A stretch of 64,000 nt of DNA from Diabrotica undecimpunctata. Taxonomy: Eukaryota > Arthropoda > Insecta > Coleoptera > Chrysomelidae. Shown piece after piece: positions 48,989-57,480 of this stretch. The DNA is taken from the NCBI RefSeq assembly GCF_040954645.1, contig NC_092809.1, positions 84,728,573-84,792,572 of the forward strand, given 5' to 3'. The stretch's first letter is position 1. Each line of letters opens with the position of its first letter. Position numbers and translations under genes: made by a program. The notes under the pieces are model-generated. The model saw nothing but the letters and a program-made list of their open reading frames with translations. It was not told the origin of the DNA and searched no databases.

Positions 48989-49480
48989 TTACAATGGTAT
49001 TATGTTATTGGCAAACCAGTGACGTAGACGATCCACATTTCTTTCGGTGCATGAAAATAATCCAGCGGCATGACATGGGTTTGCAGTAGGGCCAACGTTT
49101 CCAGTAGCACGAGGCGTACCATCAAACTTGCAAACATCAATAATAATGGGAAAAACTCCAAAAACGTGACGTTTCTTATCCAAATATTCTGCTTTTTGTT
49201 CTCCTCGAACGTAGATGTAATCTGCTGCATACAACAACTTGGTTTCTAGTATTTCATTGAGTTTGGACAATTCTACTTGTCCATCAGAGTATCGAATTCC
49301 AAGCAGTTTTTTCTCCACGTATGAGGCAGTCTTCTTATCCCCATTACTTAGCGCATTAAATGGTTTCTGAGGCAAAAAGATGTAATGACTTCGTTTAAAA
49401 CCTATTTCAATGGTAAGTTCTTTGGGAACAAACCATCCGTCCACATCGAATCCCTGAATGTCTACGAATGCTACTCTCAT
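48989..49480 (-). CDS. conserved Polinton-associated protein, unknown
   Basis: 163 residues. It starts MRVAFVDIQGFDVDGWFVPK, a beta-strand followed by an acidic residue as in RNase H-like or exonuclease folds. The middle is alpha/beta, and the end has CHAAGLFSCTERNVDRLRHW, with paired Cys/His that could bind metal. I recall similar proteins next to insect Polinton capsid genes but cannot name a function; a nuclease-like fold is only a guess. It is the last gene of the leftward capsid block, 36 bases after MCP. Confidence 0.65.
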   Translation of the reverse strand: MRVAFVDIQGFDVDGWFVPKELTIEIGFKRSHYIFLPQKPFNALSNGDKKTASYVEKKLLGIRYSDGQVELSKLNEILETKLLYAADYIYVRGEQKAEYLDKKRHVFGVFPIIIDVCKFDGTPRATGNVGPTANPCHAAGLFSCTERNVDRLRHWFANNIIPL

Positions 49481-49515
49481 GATGACTGCTCGTTCACTAC
49501 TGACAATTTATGCAT

Positions 49516-50772
49516 CTAATTTAGACTTTTTACAATTTCGGTGAGAGGGAAGTACTCCATTACACAATCATGAATTATAATGCAATAAGCCTTGGTATAT
49601 TCGGGAAAACCATTATTCGCTTCAATATCGAGTTTTACGTCAACAGTGGATGCTTTCATGCTTTCTTCTTGTTTCGAACAATCGATGACAAACAATGCGT
49701 GATTCTTGAAAGCTGAGAAATCGAGTAGAGGTCGCTTTTGTTGGGAATGTATGTAGCTAGGATAAAATTCGGTATAGTTGAAATAGGCCTCATTGTAGTC
49801 AGTTTTGCTAAAATCCAACTGCATTCGCTCGTTTGGCCAATATTCTCCATTTAAAGATAATCTGATACTTTGAATATCGACATTGTCAAATAAGGTGGGA
49901 TCAGCTGAATTCTTGTCACGTTTGTTGGTTTGAAAGAAAACAATGACATAACGGGGTCTTTCCACTGCATTGCTAGTTTTTACAGCCCAAACTTCACGTC
50001 TAGCGCCTTTGGTAAGTGCTGGTAATTCATGCAATTCCCACTTTCTAAACGGAATAACTATAGGTTGATCTTGTTGAATGGATTTCATAAGTTCCAATTT
50101 AATATCATCATTGGGAAATATGTGCTTGACTCTGAGCTCAATATTGGTAATGTTAATCTTAACAGTTGTAACTTGGCCTTGAGTTTTTTCTTTGACAATT
50201 ATGCAATCGTTGTCGTTTCGAGCTCGAACTAGTCTTATTGTTTGACGGCCACACGTAATCAAAGGATAATCATTGAAAATGTTGAACACATGCTTAAGAG
50301 GCATCTGTATGTTGAATGAATGATCAGCAGCGTGTAGAATTGGATCCCTAGGGTAATTCCAACCTGCCATTGCCATATGACCGGAATCTTCTTGAGTATA
50401 ACATGTCATAGCACGTACAGCGCTTACGATACCAGGATCCCGCACTGTTTCCATCTCCCTTGCGCTTTCGCTGTACGTACACGAATCGAAAAGAAAAGCA
50501 CCAACATTATTTGCTAGTTTAACGTCACCAGTTCCGTTAATTGCGAGCGATCCTTTAATGCATAACAAGGTTTCGCTCATTGCAAAGAACGAGTCGACTT
50601 GATTGATGCTAAATTCCACAATGTCATTGCAATTGAATGATTTGATGAATGGTGCATATGTTCGGTATTCGGCTTTTCGAATCGACTCGTCAAACATCGG
50701 CTTACGATAAATATCAAATATTGGAGGCATTATGCTGTTTGAACGTAATCGTTTTCCATACATAGTTGTCAT
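49516..50772 (-). CDS. MCP: major capsid protein (double jelly-roll, hexon-like)
   Basis: 418 residues. Position between the small unknown and the penton gene, length, and a beta-rich sequence with alternating hydrophobic strands fit the Polinton major capsid protein. Recognisable stretches are YRTYAPFIKSFNCNDIVEFS near the N-terminus and FNIQMPLKHVFNIFNDYPLI in the middle, followed by IELRVKHIFPNDDIKLEL and IQSIRLSLNGEYWPNERMQL and a C-terminal DVKLDIEANNGFPEYTKAYC. These are typical of the insect adintovirus-like MCP with two jelly-rolls. It would build the icosahedral shell. No signal or membrane segment. Upstream lies a 27-bp direct repeat that could be its promoter element. Confidence 0.85.
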   Translation of the reverse strand: MTTMYGKRLRSNSIMPPIFDIYRKPMFDESIRKAEYRTYAPFIKSFNCNDIVEFSINQVDSFFAMSETLLCIKGSLAINGTGDVKLANNVGAFLFDSCTYSESAREMETVRDPGIVSAVRAMTCYTQEDSGHMAMAGWNYPRDPILHAADHSFNIQMPLKHVFNIFNDYPLITCGRQTIRLVRARNDNDCIIVKEKTQGQVTTVKINITNIELRVKHIFPNDDIKLELMKSIQQDQPIVIPFRKWELHELPALTKGARREVWAVKTSNAVERPRYVIVFFQTNKRDKNSADPTLFDNVDIQSIRLSLNGEYWPNERMQLDFSKTDYNEAYFNYTEFYPSYIHSQQKRPLLDFSAFKNHALFVIDCSKQEESMKASTVDVKLDIEANNGFPEYTKAYCIIIHDCVMEYFPLTEIVKSLN

Positions 50773-50818
50773 CTTTTCAGTTTAAAACCAAGTGATTGCA
50801 AAAATAATTTGTTTGCAA

Positions 50819-50868
50819 ACGTAAGATGTGGCCGCTTAGATGAGGACGTAAGATGTTGCCGCTTAGAC
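50819..50868. promoter_or_regulatory. 27-bp direct repeat upstream of MCP
   Basis: ACGTAAGATGTGGCCGCTTA (50819) recurs as ACGTAAGATGTTGCCGCTTA (50846), 27 bases apart, in the 139-bp gap between MCP and the penton gene. Placement 50-95 bases upstream of the MCP start suggests a late-promoter or enhancer element; this is inference. Confidence 0.4.
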
Positions 50869-50911
50869 GGTTGCTCAACTAATGGTGTACTATGGGCAGT
50901 AGATTGCCTTA

Positions 50912-51634
50912 TTAATAATCCCATTTCCCTCTTGATCTAAGTTCCAACACCAATGTGCTCTGTTCTCCTCTAAAGTTTACAGGTCGTCCTTCTTGATCGA
51001 CAGCCAACACTGTGATATTGGTAATTTCTCGTTGCGGTACAACAGGTAAATACAACAAATTGTGTGGAGTTTCGTCAATTGCGTACCCAGGATTTGATTG
51101 TATGACAAATTCGTAGATCGTGTGAGCAGGTCTGTTACCATCGAAGGCTCCGGTACTAATGTTGCATTCAAAGCGTATGCTAGATACTTTAATAATCCTA
51201 ACAGGTCGATCTGAAGAATGCGTCTGTCCTGGATTTAGTAGTGCAGGAGAAAATCCCAATACTGTACCAAGACTGTCAGGTTGCGTAAACGAAATCTTAT
51301 ATTTGCTGAAAATTTGACACTGCAACGTGTTATGGTTAGGTGTTAGACTAAATATCGTTTCGGGTTTAAGCACATTATCAGCACCCAATTTCTGTTGTAT
51401 GTATTCTTCAATATCGGCAATTTCATAACATCCATCGGGGATATCAAATTGTTGCAATTTGTTTTTGTCATTGTAGTAATAAAACTTGGTATTTTCAATG
51501 TTTGGTATACTGTTGTAGGAATGGAAAAATCGAAGAGCTATCTCATAATCTTTGTTCGGATCCAACACGATCGGTGTGGGAGGTTGAAATGAGAATATGT
51601 AATTGGTGCTGTCTACTCTCAACAACTGCGACAT
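50912..51634 (-). CDS. penton-like minor capsid protein (single jelly-roll)
   Basis: 240 residues, beta-rich. It begins MSQLLRVDSTNYIFSFQPPT, followed by IVLDPNKDYEIALRFFHSYN. The middle has FSLTPNHNTLQCQIFSKYKI and DSLGTVLGFSP, and the end NFRGEQSTLVLELRSRG. Length, fold prediction and place upstream of MCP agree with the penton (minor capsid) of Polinton-like viruses, which forms the pentameric vertices. The family link rests on context and pattern. Confidence 0.75.
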   Translation of the reverse strand: MSQLLRVDSTNYIFSFQPPTPIVLDPNKDYEIALRFFHSYNSIPNIENTKFYYYNDKNKLQQFDIPDGCYEIADIEEYIQQKLGADNVLKPETIFSLTPNHNTLQCQIFSKYKISFTQPDSLGTVLGFSPALLNPGQTHSSDRPVRIIKVSSIRFECNISTGAFDGNRPAHTIYEFVIQSNPGYAIDETPHNLLYLPVVPQREITNITVLAVDQEGRPVNFRGEQSTLVLELRSRGKWDY

Positions 51635-51694
51635 GATGACTGACTCACGTCAATGTATTAATAGGTTATTATATTAGAAAAAAAACAACAATAT

Positions 51695-52012
51695 TTACTT
51701 TAATAGTTTTATTTGTTCCAAAGCAAGTTTACAAAAATAACATGAAGCTTGAGAATTAGGTGGGCCATCCCAGTGAGTCCTCCAATCCGGTCTGTTATAA
51801 TGTACGAAGCAGGGAAGTAGTATCTGTAGGTTAAATTCTCCTCGATATTCTTTAGGCAATTTATGCCATATTTGTAACAATTCGTAAGGTCGTACAGTTC
51901 GTGTAATATAATCTAGCGGTATGTATTTTAGTTCTTCTTCACTGAATTCTGTAAAACATTTTTTGTAAAACATATGGTCCATAAGCAGTTCTGTACTTTT
52001 AGTAGGCTCCAT
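51695..52012 (-). CDS. small Polinton protein, unknown
   Basis: 105 residues, overlapping the protease gene by 14 bases in another frame. It contains YIPLDYITRTVRPYELLQIW and ends with a Cys/His-containing segment (CFVHYNRPDW ... CYFCKLALEQ) that might bind zinc. No family recognised. The overlap and shared direction suggest joint expression with the protease and capsid genes. Confidence 0.6.
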   Translation of the reverse strand: MEPTKSTELLMDHMFYKKCFTEFSEEELKYIPLDYITRTVRPYELLQIWHKLPKEYRGEFNLQILLPCFVHYNRPDWRTHWDGPPNSQASCYFCKLALEQIKLLK

Positions 52013-52340
52013 TATATAAAAACTTTAAGCATAAATGTCCACAAATAATTTGATTGTATGTTTGATACTGATGGTTATTATAGGAAATGTTGGCACGTGC
52101 ACCACCCAGATACTTAACAAGTTCTTTGGTCGGCTTCAAATTACCAAATGAATCGAAATACTCTACGTTGTTGTTTATCTTTCTATATGCTACCCAATGT
52201 GTTCCGTTATGTGTGGACACATCCAAGTTTATTATTGCACATTCTCGTTGTCGAGGACCGTCTCTAGGCAGAGCGTCATTCATGAAAACACCTCGAAAAT
52301 GTGGTATTTTAAGGATCTTCGCATAATGTGCAATCTCCAC
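51999..52340 (-). CDS. PRO: adenain-like cysteine protease
   Basis: 113 residues. The catalytic residues of the Ulp1/adenain group are visible: His48 in GTHWVAY, Asp63 in YFDSFG, a Gln before the nucleophile (in NNHQYQTYNQ) and Cys100 in IICGHLCLKFL. It is shorter than adenovirus protease (about 200), as is usual in Polintons, lacking extra N- and C-terminal parts. It would process capsid and core precursors during virion maturation. It sits between the PLA2-protein gene and the small unknown. Confidence 0.9.
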   Translation of the reverse strand: MEIAHYAKILKIPHFRGVFMNDALPRDGPRQRECAIINLDVSTHNGTHWVAYRKINNNVEYFDSFGNLKPTKELVKYLGGARANISYNNHQYQTYNQIICGHLCLKFLYNGAY

Positions 52341-52366
52341 ATCATATAGCGGACGATTGGGTAGCT

Positions 52367-53128
52367 TTATTGGAAGTTTTTTTTCAAATATAAGCCGAAT
52401 CCACCGCTCGGTTTCTTACGTAGGTACAGACCCGAACCGATGTGTTCCATTGCCCTGTTATGGCGAATATCCTCCTCCAATTTCTTTTGAGCATTCTTAG
52501 CGTCGACTACTGTCTTCGCCACCCCAGCTGCACCCCCCGCTAAAGCCCCCAAAGCGGAAAGGCCCGCAAATAGAGGTATGAGGGGTAGAAAACCTCCGGA
52601 TTTTAGTGGTAGCACTCGTGGAACATCAACTTCTTTACGACCGCCAAGTCTTTTGATTATGGATTTTGCTATTCGTACAGCAGTCAAAGCAGTATCTGTT
52701 AACGATGCTCCTCTTTTCATGGACTTTGCAATTTTTGAGACAACATCTCGATTGAAAGAGTAACGTCCCCGTCTTCCACGACGAGAGCATCCCATCACCA
52801 ACTTTCTTTTCGTTTTCATTCCGCCAGTTACAATTAAAGCAGCACTTTTTTCACCAATGCTAGCGTCTTTCGACTTGAAGCGCTCCCAAGCTCTATCTTC
52901 CAATTCTTTATCGGCCTTGTGACGTTCTTCGAGAGATGAATGCTGCGAATAAGCGATATCGTGTCGTTTGCAAGCTGCGTCTAATGGATTAATTCCTGGA
53001 TCTCCACGTGCAAGACGTTTTTTTAGTTTTGTTCCAGGTCCACAATACTGATAACCAGGAATATGTAGTTCAACTGGAAGTTTATTAATTAGAGAGTTCA
53101 CGAGACCTCCTCCTTCAACAACCAACAT
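52367..53128 (-). CDS. virion protein with phospholipase A2 domain
   Basis: The start at 53128 (MLVVEGGGLVNSLINKLP) is preferred to the longer frame from 53218, which would overlap the ATPase. Near the N-terminus GYQYCGPGTKLKKRLAR gives the calcium loop (YxGPG) and DAACKRHDIAYSQH the catalytic His-Asp pair; this is the arrangement of the parvovirus VP1-type PLA2. The middle is very basic (KRGRRGRYSFNR-like), then a Gly/Ala-rich hydrophobic stretch (LFAGLSALGALAGGAAGVAK) that could insert in membranes. The C-terminus GSGLYLRKKPSGGFGLYL resembles a small core-protein tail. Such proteins are thought to breach the endosomal membrane on entry. About 254 residues. Adjacent to PRO, which may cleave it. 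Confidence 0.85.
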   Translation of the reverse strand: MLVVEGGGLVNSLINKLPVELHIPGYQYCGPGTKLKKRLARGDPGINPLDAACKRHDIAYSQHSSLEERHKADKELEDRAWERFKSKDASIGEKSAALIVTGGMKTKRKLVMGCSRRGRRGRYSFNRDVVSKIAKSMKRGASLTDTALTAVRIAKSIIKRLGGRKEVDVPRVLPLKSGGFLPLIPLFAGLSALGALAGGAAGVAKTVVDAKNAQKKLEEDIRHNRAMEHIGSGLYLRKKPSGGFGLYLKKNFQ

Positions 53129-53197
53129 TGGACTGATGCCATGCAAGTGGTGACATCTATAATATATATTACCGTACTTATGTACTACACTTGCCAC

Positions 53198-53884
53198 ATG
53201 ATGAAGGTCGTTCAGCAAGAGCAGACGCTACCAATTGATAATTTGGACATTGTCCAAAAAACAACCAACAGTAAACATGGTAAATTGCTACCGAATTCAT
53301 TCAGAGCGATTATTTGCGGTCCAAGTGGGTGCGGCAAAACGAATGTTATGCTATCTCTTCTATTCAATCCGAATGGCGTCAAGTTTAAAAATGTCTATGT
53401 TTATTCGAAATCCCTCTTTCAACCGAAATACCAACTACTGCAAGATGTAATAGCGCAAGTTAAAGGTGTAGGATATTACCCATTTAAAGACAACGAAGAA
53501 ATTATTAGTCCCAGCGAAGCTAAACCTCACTCTGTGTTTTTATTTGACGATGTTGCATGCGATGGTCAGCAAAAGATTCGCGAGTATTATTCCATGTGCA
53601 GACATAAAGATATCGATGCCGCTTATTTATGCCAAACATATTCAAAAATACCGAAGCAGTTAATTAGAGACAACTGTAACATGATTGTACTATTCAAGCA
53701 AGATGAGATAAATTTAAAGCATGTATTTGATGAGCATGTATCACCCGACATGTCATTTGATGAATTTAAAAAAATTTGTTCTGAATGTTGGTGTGATAGG
53801 TATGGTACTCTGGTAATTATAAAAGATTTTGCTCTCAATAATGGCCGATATCGCAAAGGATTTGATAAATATATAAAATTGTAA
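53198..53884 (+). CDS. ATP: A32/FtsK-like genome-packaging ATPase
   Basis: About 229 residues from the ATG at 53198 (MMKVVQQEQTLPIDN); a longer frame from 53141 exists, but a TATA-like TATAATATATATT at 53158 fits the shorter start. Walker A is AIICGPSGCGKTNVM; Walker B is SVFLFDDVAC; a downstream AYLCQTYSKIPKQLIRDNCN carries the usual sensor glutamine. This is the Polinton/NCLDV packaging ATPase group, which pumps DNA into the procapsid. It is divergent from the PLA2-protein gene, so the two promoters share the interval. Confidence 0.95.
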   Translation: MMKVVQQEQTLPIDNLDIVQKTTNSKHGKLLPNSFRAIICGPSGCGKTNVMLSLLFNPNGVKFKNVYVYSKSLFQPKYQLLQDVIAQVKGVGYYPFKDNEEIISPSEAKPHSVFLFDDVACDGQQKIREYYSMCRHKDIDAAYLCQTYSKIPKQLIRDNCNMIVLFKQDEINLKHVFDEHVSPDMSFDEFKKICSECWCDRYGTLVIIKDFALNNGRYRKGFDKYIKL

Positions 53885-53908
53885 GATAATTGTTTAGTTG
53901 TCATCACA

Positions 53909-54949
53909 ATGTCAGATGATACGGTTGCCATTGCCCTTCGCAAGAAGAAAGTCGCCGAATTGGCTAGATCAATTCGCAAAAAATATTTGGCATTGAAATT
54001 AGGCCGAACAGAACAAGATGAGTCCCTAAATAAACTGTTTAAACCACTCTCGAAACCTCTCAAAGATATTGCACAATCATCAAAAACGTTACATCATACT
54101 ATCACTAACAAGTTTGAACAAGTTAAAAAAGAAGAAGAAGTGAAAAAGGAGGAGGGGGAGGAGGAGAATGGTGATGATGATGATGTATTTCTTGATGCGC
54201 CCGATCTAGCGGTACCTAATGAAAACATTATTCAAGAACCAATCGAGATTCCGATGGATGCCACAGACGAATATATCGATCAATATCCTTCAATAAGTCA
54301 CAAGTACATAAAAGAATATTTAATAAAAGACGATAAAATTGATAAAAACTATGGACCATTTTACGATTCTATTAGTGGCTGGATAATGGGAAAACGTCGA
54401 ATAAACTTTGACAAACGCAATGGAGACATAATAATAATTCGAGAACGTGATTTAGAAGAACGTAGGTTAGGTGGTACGCCAGGTCTATATCAACTTTTAT
54501 TTTATGCCAACCCTGAACAGTATAATGATGAGGATTTACAAAAGTATAAAACACTGTTGAAAAACACAGAGATTCATCTGGATACCTTAGGACGTCTTAA
54601 AGGTTCTAGTGGAGAAAAATACCATTCTATTATTAAACCTCTATTCAAACCATCTGATGCAGCAATGAAAAAGCATGCAACTCGATCCAAAAAAGAACTC
54701 GAACACAGAACGAAAACAACAGCAACAACAACACGATCATCTTCATCTACGGCCAAAGGAACGGGATTGGATGACTCTCGTTTAACATACAACACTGCTC
54801 CCATGGAGTATATTTATTGGGATGATCCAAATGAGTTAGTTGAACGTCTTAAACTATTGGTGGCTTCGAAAGACGCCGGCAACACATCTCTCGACAACGA
54901 AATCGTAGCAATCATCAATGAACTAAAAGAAGCTAATATAATAGAGTAA
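53909..54949 (+). CDS. conserved Polinton-associated protein (DUF8207-like)
   Basis: 346 residues. A basic helical N-terminus (1-70) is followed by an acidic Glu/Lys/Asp-rich stretch (about 75-95). A folded middle domain contains YGPFYDSISGWIMGKRRINF and LGGTPGLYQLLFYANPEQYN, a pattern I associate with a domain of unknown function (DUF8207) common in insect Polintons. A Thr/Ser/Ala-rich linker and a short helical C-terminus follow. Function unknown; the place between ATPase and the fibre-like gene suggests a virion role. It begins 25 bases after the ATPase stop. Confidence 0.75.
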   Translation: MSDDTVAIALRKKKVAELARSIRKKYLALKLGRTEQDESLNKLFKPLSKPLKDIAQSSKTLHHTITNKFEQVKKEEEVKKEEGEEENGDDDDVFLDAPDLAVPNENIIQEPIEIPMDATDEYIDQYPSISHKYIKEYLIKDDKIDKNYGPFYDSISGWIMGKRRINFDKRNGDIIIIRERDLEERRLGGTPGLYQLLFYANPEQYNDEDLQKYKTLLKNTEIHLDTLGRLKGSSGEKYHSIIKPLFKPSDAAMKKHATRSKKELEHRTKTTATTTRSSSSTAKGTGLDDSRLTYNTAPMEYIYWDDPNELVERLKLLVASKDAGNTSLDNEIVAIINELKEANIIE

Positions 54950-54975
54950 CTGGGAATGTCAGTATCATTTCCACT

Positions 54976-55635
54976 ATGAGTGTCGACAAATTCGGTCATC
55001 ACTCTCGTAACAGTAGTAGTAGTAATGCCCAAAAGGTGGCACGAGTTACATTTCCACATACGTCTGACGGAAATATTAATGCCGAAAATGTGAAAATTTG
55101 CAATGTCAAGGATCCATCAGACAATGACGATGCTGCAACGAAAAAATACGTTGATAAACAAATCAATGAGTTGCGTAACCTGCACTATCCATTAATTCAA
55201 ACACATGGTGTGATATTGCAGCAAAAAACTAATGACATACAAGATATAGCAATCGGACTAAACGATGTGAGAAAGGAGCTTCATAAAACTACAGTTCCAC
55301 TTCTCGAGCAAAAATTGCAGCAAAAAACTAATGACATACAGGATTTAGCAATCGGACTAAACGATGTGAGAAAGGAGCTTCATAAAACTACAGTTCCACT
55401 GCTCGAGCAAAAGTTACAAAAAATAATCAAAGATGATTTGAATACACTGAAAAAGGATATGGAGAACAATCTAAAATCTGCTGCAGAAACAGTTGCAAAG
55501 CATACGATGTACGATATAAAGCTGGAACAGAGGATAAAACAAGTGGAACAATCATTAAAAAGCATAGTAGATAGCGTTCATTCATGGGATATAGACAAAC
55601 GTCTTAAGGTAGTGGAAGGTGTGATGAAAAAATAA
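54976..55635 (+). CDS. coiled-coil fibre-like protein with a tandem 33-residue repeat
   Basis: 219 residues. Around residues 33-55, ICNVKDPSDNDDAATKKYVD matches the DP..xxDAATKKYVD motif common at the base of trimeric phage tail fibres. A heptad-rich helical shaft follows and contains an exact-length tandem duplication of 33 residues (unit LQQKTNDIQDIAIGLNDVRK..., 99-bp copies at 55216 and 55315, one residue different). The rest is coiled coil to the end (VEQSLKSIVDSVHSWDIDKR). No globular head is visible. It stops at the integrase start (TAATG, one-base overlap). A trimeric fibre or capsid spike is the best guess; a plain coiled-coil structural protein is the alternative. Confidence 0.7.
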   Translation: MSVDKFGHHSRNSSSSNAQKVARVTFPHTSDGNINAENVKICNVKDPSDNDDAATKKYVDKQINELRNLHYPLIQTHGVILQQKTNDIQDIAIGLNDVRKELHKTTVPLLEQKLQQKTNDIQDLAIGLNDVRKELHKTTVPLLEQKLQKIIKDDLNTLKKDMENNLKSAAETVAKHTMYDIKLEQRIKQVEQSLKSIVDSVHSWDIDKRLKVVEGVMKK

Positions 55636-56561
55636 TGTCTAAAGAAAAGAAAGAGGTGGTGAACGAATTGCATAAACCAGCACGAAAAAACTATCCTCGT
55701 CGTCGAACAATAATCAAAGGAATCGATGACTTGTGGCAAATGGATTTGGCTGAAATGCGTCCTTATGCACATCAAAATAAAAATTACAAACTAATACTAG
55801 TGGTAATTGATTGTTTTTCAAAATTTGTGTGGACACGTCCTCTAAAAACGAAGACTGGTGAGGAAATTACTCGGGCATTTTCGGATATTCTCGCTCATAC
55901 TCGACGAGTTCCAAAAAACTTACAATCTGATCAGGGAACCGAATTTTACAACAGAAAATTTCAAAATTTAATGAAAAAACATGAAATTAATCATTACAGC
56001 ACCTACACGATCAAAAAAGCTGCTATTTGCGAAAGAGTTATTAGAACGTTGAAAGCAAAATTGTACAAATATTTCAGTTTACATGGATCGTACAAATGGT
56101 TAGATGCTCTACCCATAATCACCGAGGAATACAACAACACAAAACACAGTAAAACAGGATACAAACCGTCTCAGGTTAACAAATCCAACGAAAAAGCCAT
56201 TTTAAACAAAAGTTATACTCATTTAAAGATTGCCGGTCCACGAAAGTTTAAAGTTGGCGACATTGTACGTGTATCAAAGGCAAAACATTTCTTCGAAAAG
56301 GCATACACGCCCAATTGGACTACTGAATTATTTAAAATTGTACAAGTTAAGATAACAAATCCTATAACGTATTTGCTCGAAGACATGCAAGGTGCGCCGA
56401 TTAGTGGCGGTTTTTACGAAGAAGAATTGCAGAAAACATCAAGCCCTGACATATACCTGGTCGAAAAAGTACTCAGACGAAAAGGCAATAAGATGTATGT
56501 GAAATGGTTAGGAATGGATAGCAAACACAACAGCTGGATAAATAAATCGAATATAGTTTGA
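55635..56561 (+). CDS. INT: retroviral-type integrase with chromodomain
   Basis: 308 residues. The DDE core shows Asp37 (DLWQMDLAEM), Asp99 (NLQSDQGTEFYN) and Glu133 (AAICERVIRTLK), the last two 33 residues apart as usual in Polinton integrases. An SH3-like C-terminal part (FKVGDIVRVSKAK) and a chromodomain (IYLVEKVLRRKGNKMYVKWL) end the protein. There is no obvious HHCC zinc domain at the N-terminus. It inserts the linear genome into host DNA; the chromodomain may guide it to marked chromatin. All catalytic residues are kept, so the enzyme may be active. Confidence 0.97.
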   Translation: MSKEKKEVVNELHKPARKNYPRRRTIIKGIDDLWQMDLAEMRPYAHQNKNYKLILVVIDCFSKFVWTRPLKTKTGEEITRAFSDILAHTRRVPKNLQSDQGTEFYNRKFQNLMKKHEINHYSTYTIKKAAICERVIRTLKAKLYKYFSLHGSYKWLDALPIITEEYNNTKHSKTGYKPSQVNKSNEKAILNKSYTHLKIAGPRKFKVGDIVRVSKAKHFFEKAYTPNWTTELFKIVQVKITNPITYLLEDMQGAPISGGFYEEELQKTSSPDIYLVEKVLRRKGNKMYVKWLGMDSKHNSWINKSNIV

Positions 56562-56645
56562 GGATCTATATTTCGATTCGCCGCGTAGACATACACTTTT
56601 CTAAAAAAGGCTTACAATTAACCACAAGGAGTGGGGAATGACAAA

Positions 56646-56680
56646 AGTATAAATTTAAGACAAACTACGATGTTCAGTTT
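56646..56680 (+). promoter_or_regulatory. core promoter (TATA and initiator)
   Basis: TATAAAT at 56648-56654 is followed about 25 bases later by TTCAGTTT (56672-56679), which fits the arthropod initiator TCAGT. The start codon of the next gene lies about 40 bases downstream. Confidence 0.6.
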
Positions 56681-56715
56681 ACACCCATTTCGTCAACGGT
56701 ATTCGAAACAAGAAG

Positions 56716-57480
56716 ATGATGAGCTCTCAAGATAGTGGTTATGACAGTCAACCTGTTAATTTCGATGATGATAGCAGTGAATTTAGTATAGAATTTGGCT
56801 ACGATGAAGATGGTCAACCGCCTAGTCCTGGCGCCGAATTAGATCGAGTATTGGCAAAATTTGAAGCAGCAGCCACAAATGAAGTATATTGTTTATTGGA
56901 AACTACATATCCAATGAGCTCTCTCCATATAAAAATTGGTCTATCTCCAGCTCGAGATTTTTCACCATCCATCATTCTGTGTAAACATGGTAATTTTAAC
57001 AGAATCAGTTTAAGCACATTCGAGTGGGAAGCCATAATTGAGTGGTTTAAAGAAAAAATGAGTGATTTTTTCCAAGCAGATCTACCGACTTATGCAGATG
57101 AGTATGATCCCATCGAATTTATGTGTGGTGATTTTTGCAAACTAAGACAATTGGTGATGGAAAATGTAAAGTTGCTGACAATCGAGAAATTTGGAGCCGC
57201 ATTTTATTTGTGGGAAGATGACGTCAACCAAATTATAGAAGCAGACCAGAGCATGATGTCGCATAGAGTGGTGCTGTTAAAGAGTTTACAATTTCACGAA
57301 TACTATATAAACATTTCAACTTTCATCAAGAACAATTTTGGTGCTATAGACTCTTTACATGGACCAGTTGAAGCCTTCGCAGCATATTGCAATATTTGTC
57401 CAAACACTTTGTTAAGTTTAGCTTTAAAGGAATTTGTATATTATTATAAAATTAAAGTTGTAAATGATTTAACTGAATAA
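56716..57480 (+). CDS. conserved Polinton protein, unknown (possible ssDNA-binding fold)
   Basis: 254 residues. The first 45 are acidic and Ser-rich (SGYDSQPVNFDDDSSEF). The next part, LHIKIGLSPARDFSPSIILC ... NRISLSTFEWEAIIEWFKE, has the strand-then-helix shape of PC4-type single-strand DNA-binding proteins; this is a guess from pattern. The rest is helical with Cys/Phe-rich segments. It has its own TATA/initiator promoter and is convergent with the minus-strand block, with AATAAA signals just after the stop. Its place beside INT and PolB suggests a replication or regulatory role. Confidence 0.7.
   Translation: MMSSQDSGYDSQPVNFDDDSSEFSIEFGYDEDGQPPSPGAELDRVLAKFEAAATNEVYCLLETTYPMSSLHIKIGLSPARDFSPSIILCKHGNFNRISLSTFEWEAIIEWFKEKMSDFFQADLPTYADEYDPIEFMCGDFCKLRQLVMENVKLLTIEKFGAAFYLWEDDVNQIIEADQSMMSHRVVLLKSLQFHEYYINISTFIKNNFGAIDSLHGPVEAFAAYCNICPNTLLSLALKEFVYYYKIKVVNDLTE

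Noticed and set aside
53129..53218. Longer N-terminus for the PLA2-domain protein
   Set aside because: The extra 30 residues have no domain character and overlap the divergent ATPase; the ATG at 53128 gives a sensible start.
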